DNA of 6,299 bases from JAZDLO01 sp043801935 (GTDB taxonomy: Bacteria; Actinomycetota; Thermoleophilia; RBG-16-64-13): contig JAZDLO010000037.1 of assembly GCA_043801935.1 (NCBI GenBank), forward strand, positions 1-6,299, written 5' to 3'. Positions 6,093-6,299 of the stretch are shown here, one piece after another (position 1 is the first letter of the stretch; the number at the start of each line of letters is the position of its first letter). The position numbers and the translations under genes were made by a program. A model generated the notes under the pieces. It had not been told where the DNA came from, did not search any database, and saw only the letters and a list, made by a program, of their open reading frames with translations.

Positions 6093-6299
6093 ATGACCGA
6101 CGTTCGCGTGCGTTTTGCTCCCAGCCCCACGGGGTCTCTCCACGTGGGCAGTGCGCGCACCGCCCTCTACAACTATTTATATGCCCGGCACCACGGGGGC
6201 ACCATGGTGCTGCGCATCGAGGACACCGATCTCAAACGCTCGACGAGCGAGCACGACACGAGCATCATAAGCGACCTCGCTTGGCTGGGTCTCCAGGCC
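6093..6299 (+). CDS. gltX: Glutamyl-tRNA synthetase, N-terminal part (3' end outside window)
   Basis: GluRS attaches glutamate to tRNA-Glu (and, in organisms with the transamidation route, may also charge tRNA-Gln). The first 69 residues are visible, about one seventh of a typical ~480-residue enzyme. They contain RFAPSPTGSLHVGSARTAL, the class I HIGH-type motif (here HVGS), and then RIEDTDLKRS, characteristic of GluRS/GlnRS. The bacterial-length N-terminus and the position after ispF, as in Bacillus, favour GltX over GlnS or the short GluQ enzyme. ATG 6093 is chosen because AGAGAG at 6078-6083 lies 9 bases upstream; the in-frame GTG at 6087 is too close to that site. The gap from ispF is 34 bases with no clear promoter or terminator, so it is probably the next gene of the same operon. 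One leucine is encoded by the rare codon TTA at 6177-6179. The KMSKS loop and anticodon domain lie outside the window. Confidence 0.95.
   Translation, partial: MTDVRVRFAPSPTGSLHVGSARTALYNYLYARHHGGTMVLRIEDTDLKRSTSEHDTSIISDLAWLGLQA

Overview
The window is a GC-rich (about two thirds G+C by eye) bacterial chromosomal segment. Every gene lies on the + strand and the genes are packed nearly end to end. No gap exceeds about 60 bases. I see no RNA gene, mobile element or CRISPR array.

Layout: (1) the 3' end of clpC, an AAA+ unfoldase of the ClpCP protease; (2) radA, a recombination and branch-migration ATPase; (3) disA, a diadenylate cyclase that makes c-di-AMP; (4) a carD/cdnL-type RNA polymerase-binding regulator; (5) a yacL-like membrane protein with PIN and TRAM domains; (6) ispD and (7) ispF, two enzymes of the MEP isoprenoid pathway; (8) the 5' end of gltX, glutamyl-tRNA synthetase. 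Both end genes are cut by the window.

The order clpC-radA-disA-yacL-ispD-ispF-gltX is the classic Bacillus/Clostridia arrangement. Here a CarD gene is inserted between disA and yacL. The CarD and DisA sequences look closest to actinobacterial versions from memory, and mycobacteria also keep carD, ispD, ispF, radA and disA near one another. The source is therefore most likely a deep-branching actinobacterium or a high-GC Firmicute. The sequence alone does not decide between them.

The genes look like one transcription unit. radA and disA overlap by 25 bases, disA and carD share one base (TAATG), and ispD and ispF overlap by 4 bases (GTGA). The largest gap, between carD and the yacL-like gene, holds a perfect TTGACA -35 box and may carry an internal promoter. 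Functionally, the first half concerns protein quality control, DNA repair, c-di-AMP signalling and transcription initiation. The second half concerns a probable membrane-anchored RNase, isoprenoid precursor synthesis and tRNA charging.

I found no convincing new multi-gene system. The most notable local signals are an exact 10-bp tandem duplication that appears to have frameshifted and extended the RadA tail into disA, a strong hairpin just inside the ispF start, the possible internal promoter after carD, and a short AT-rich island inside radA.
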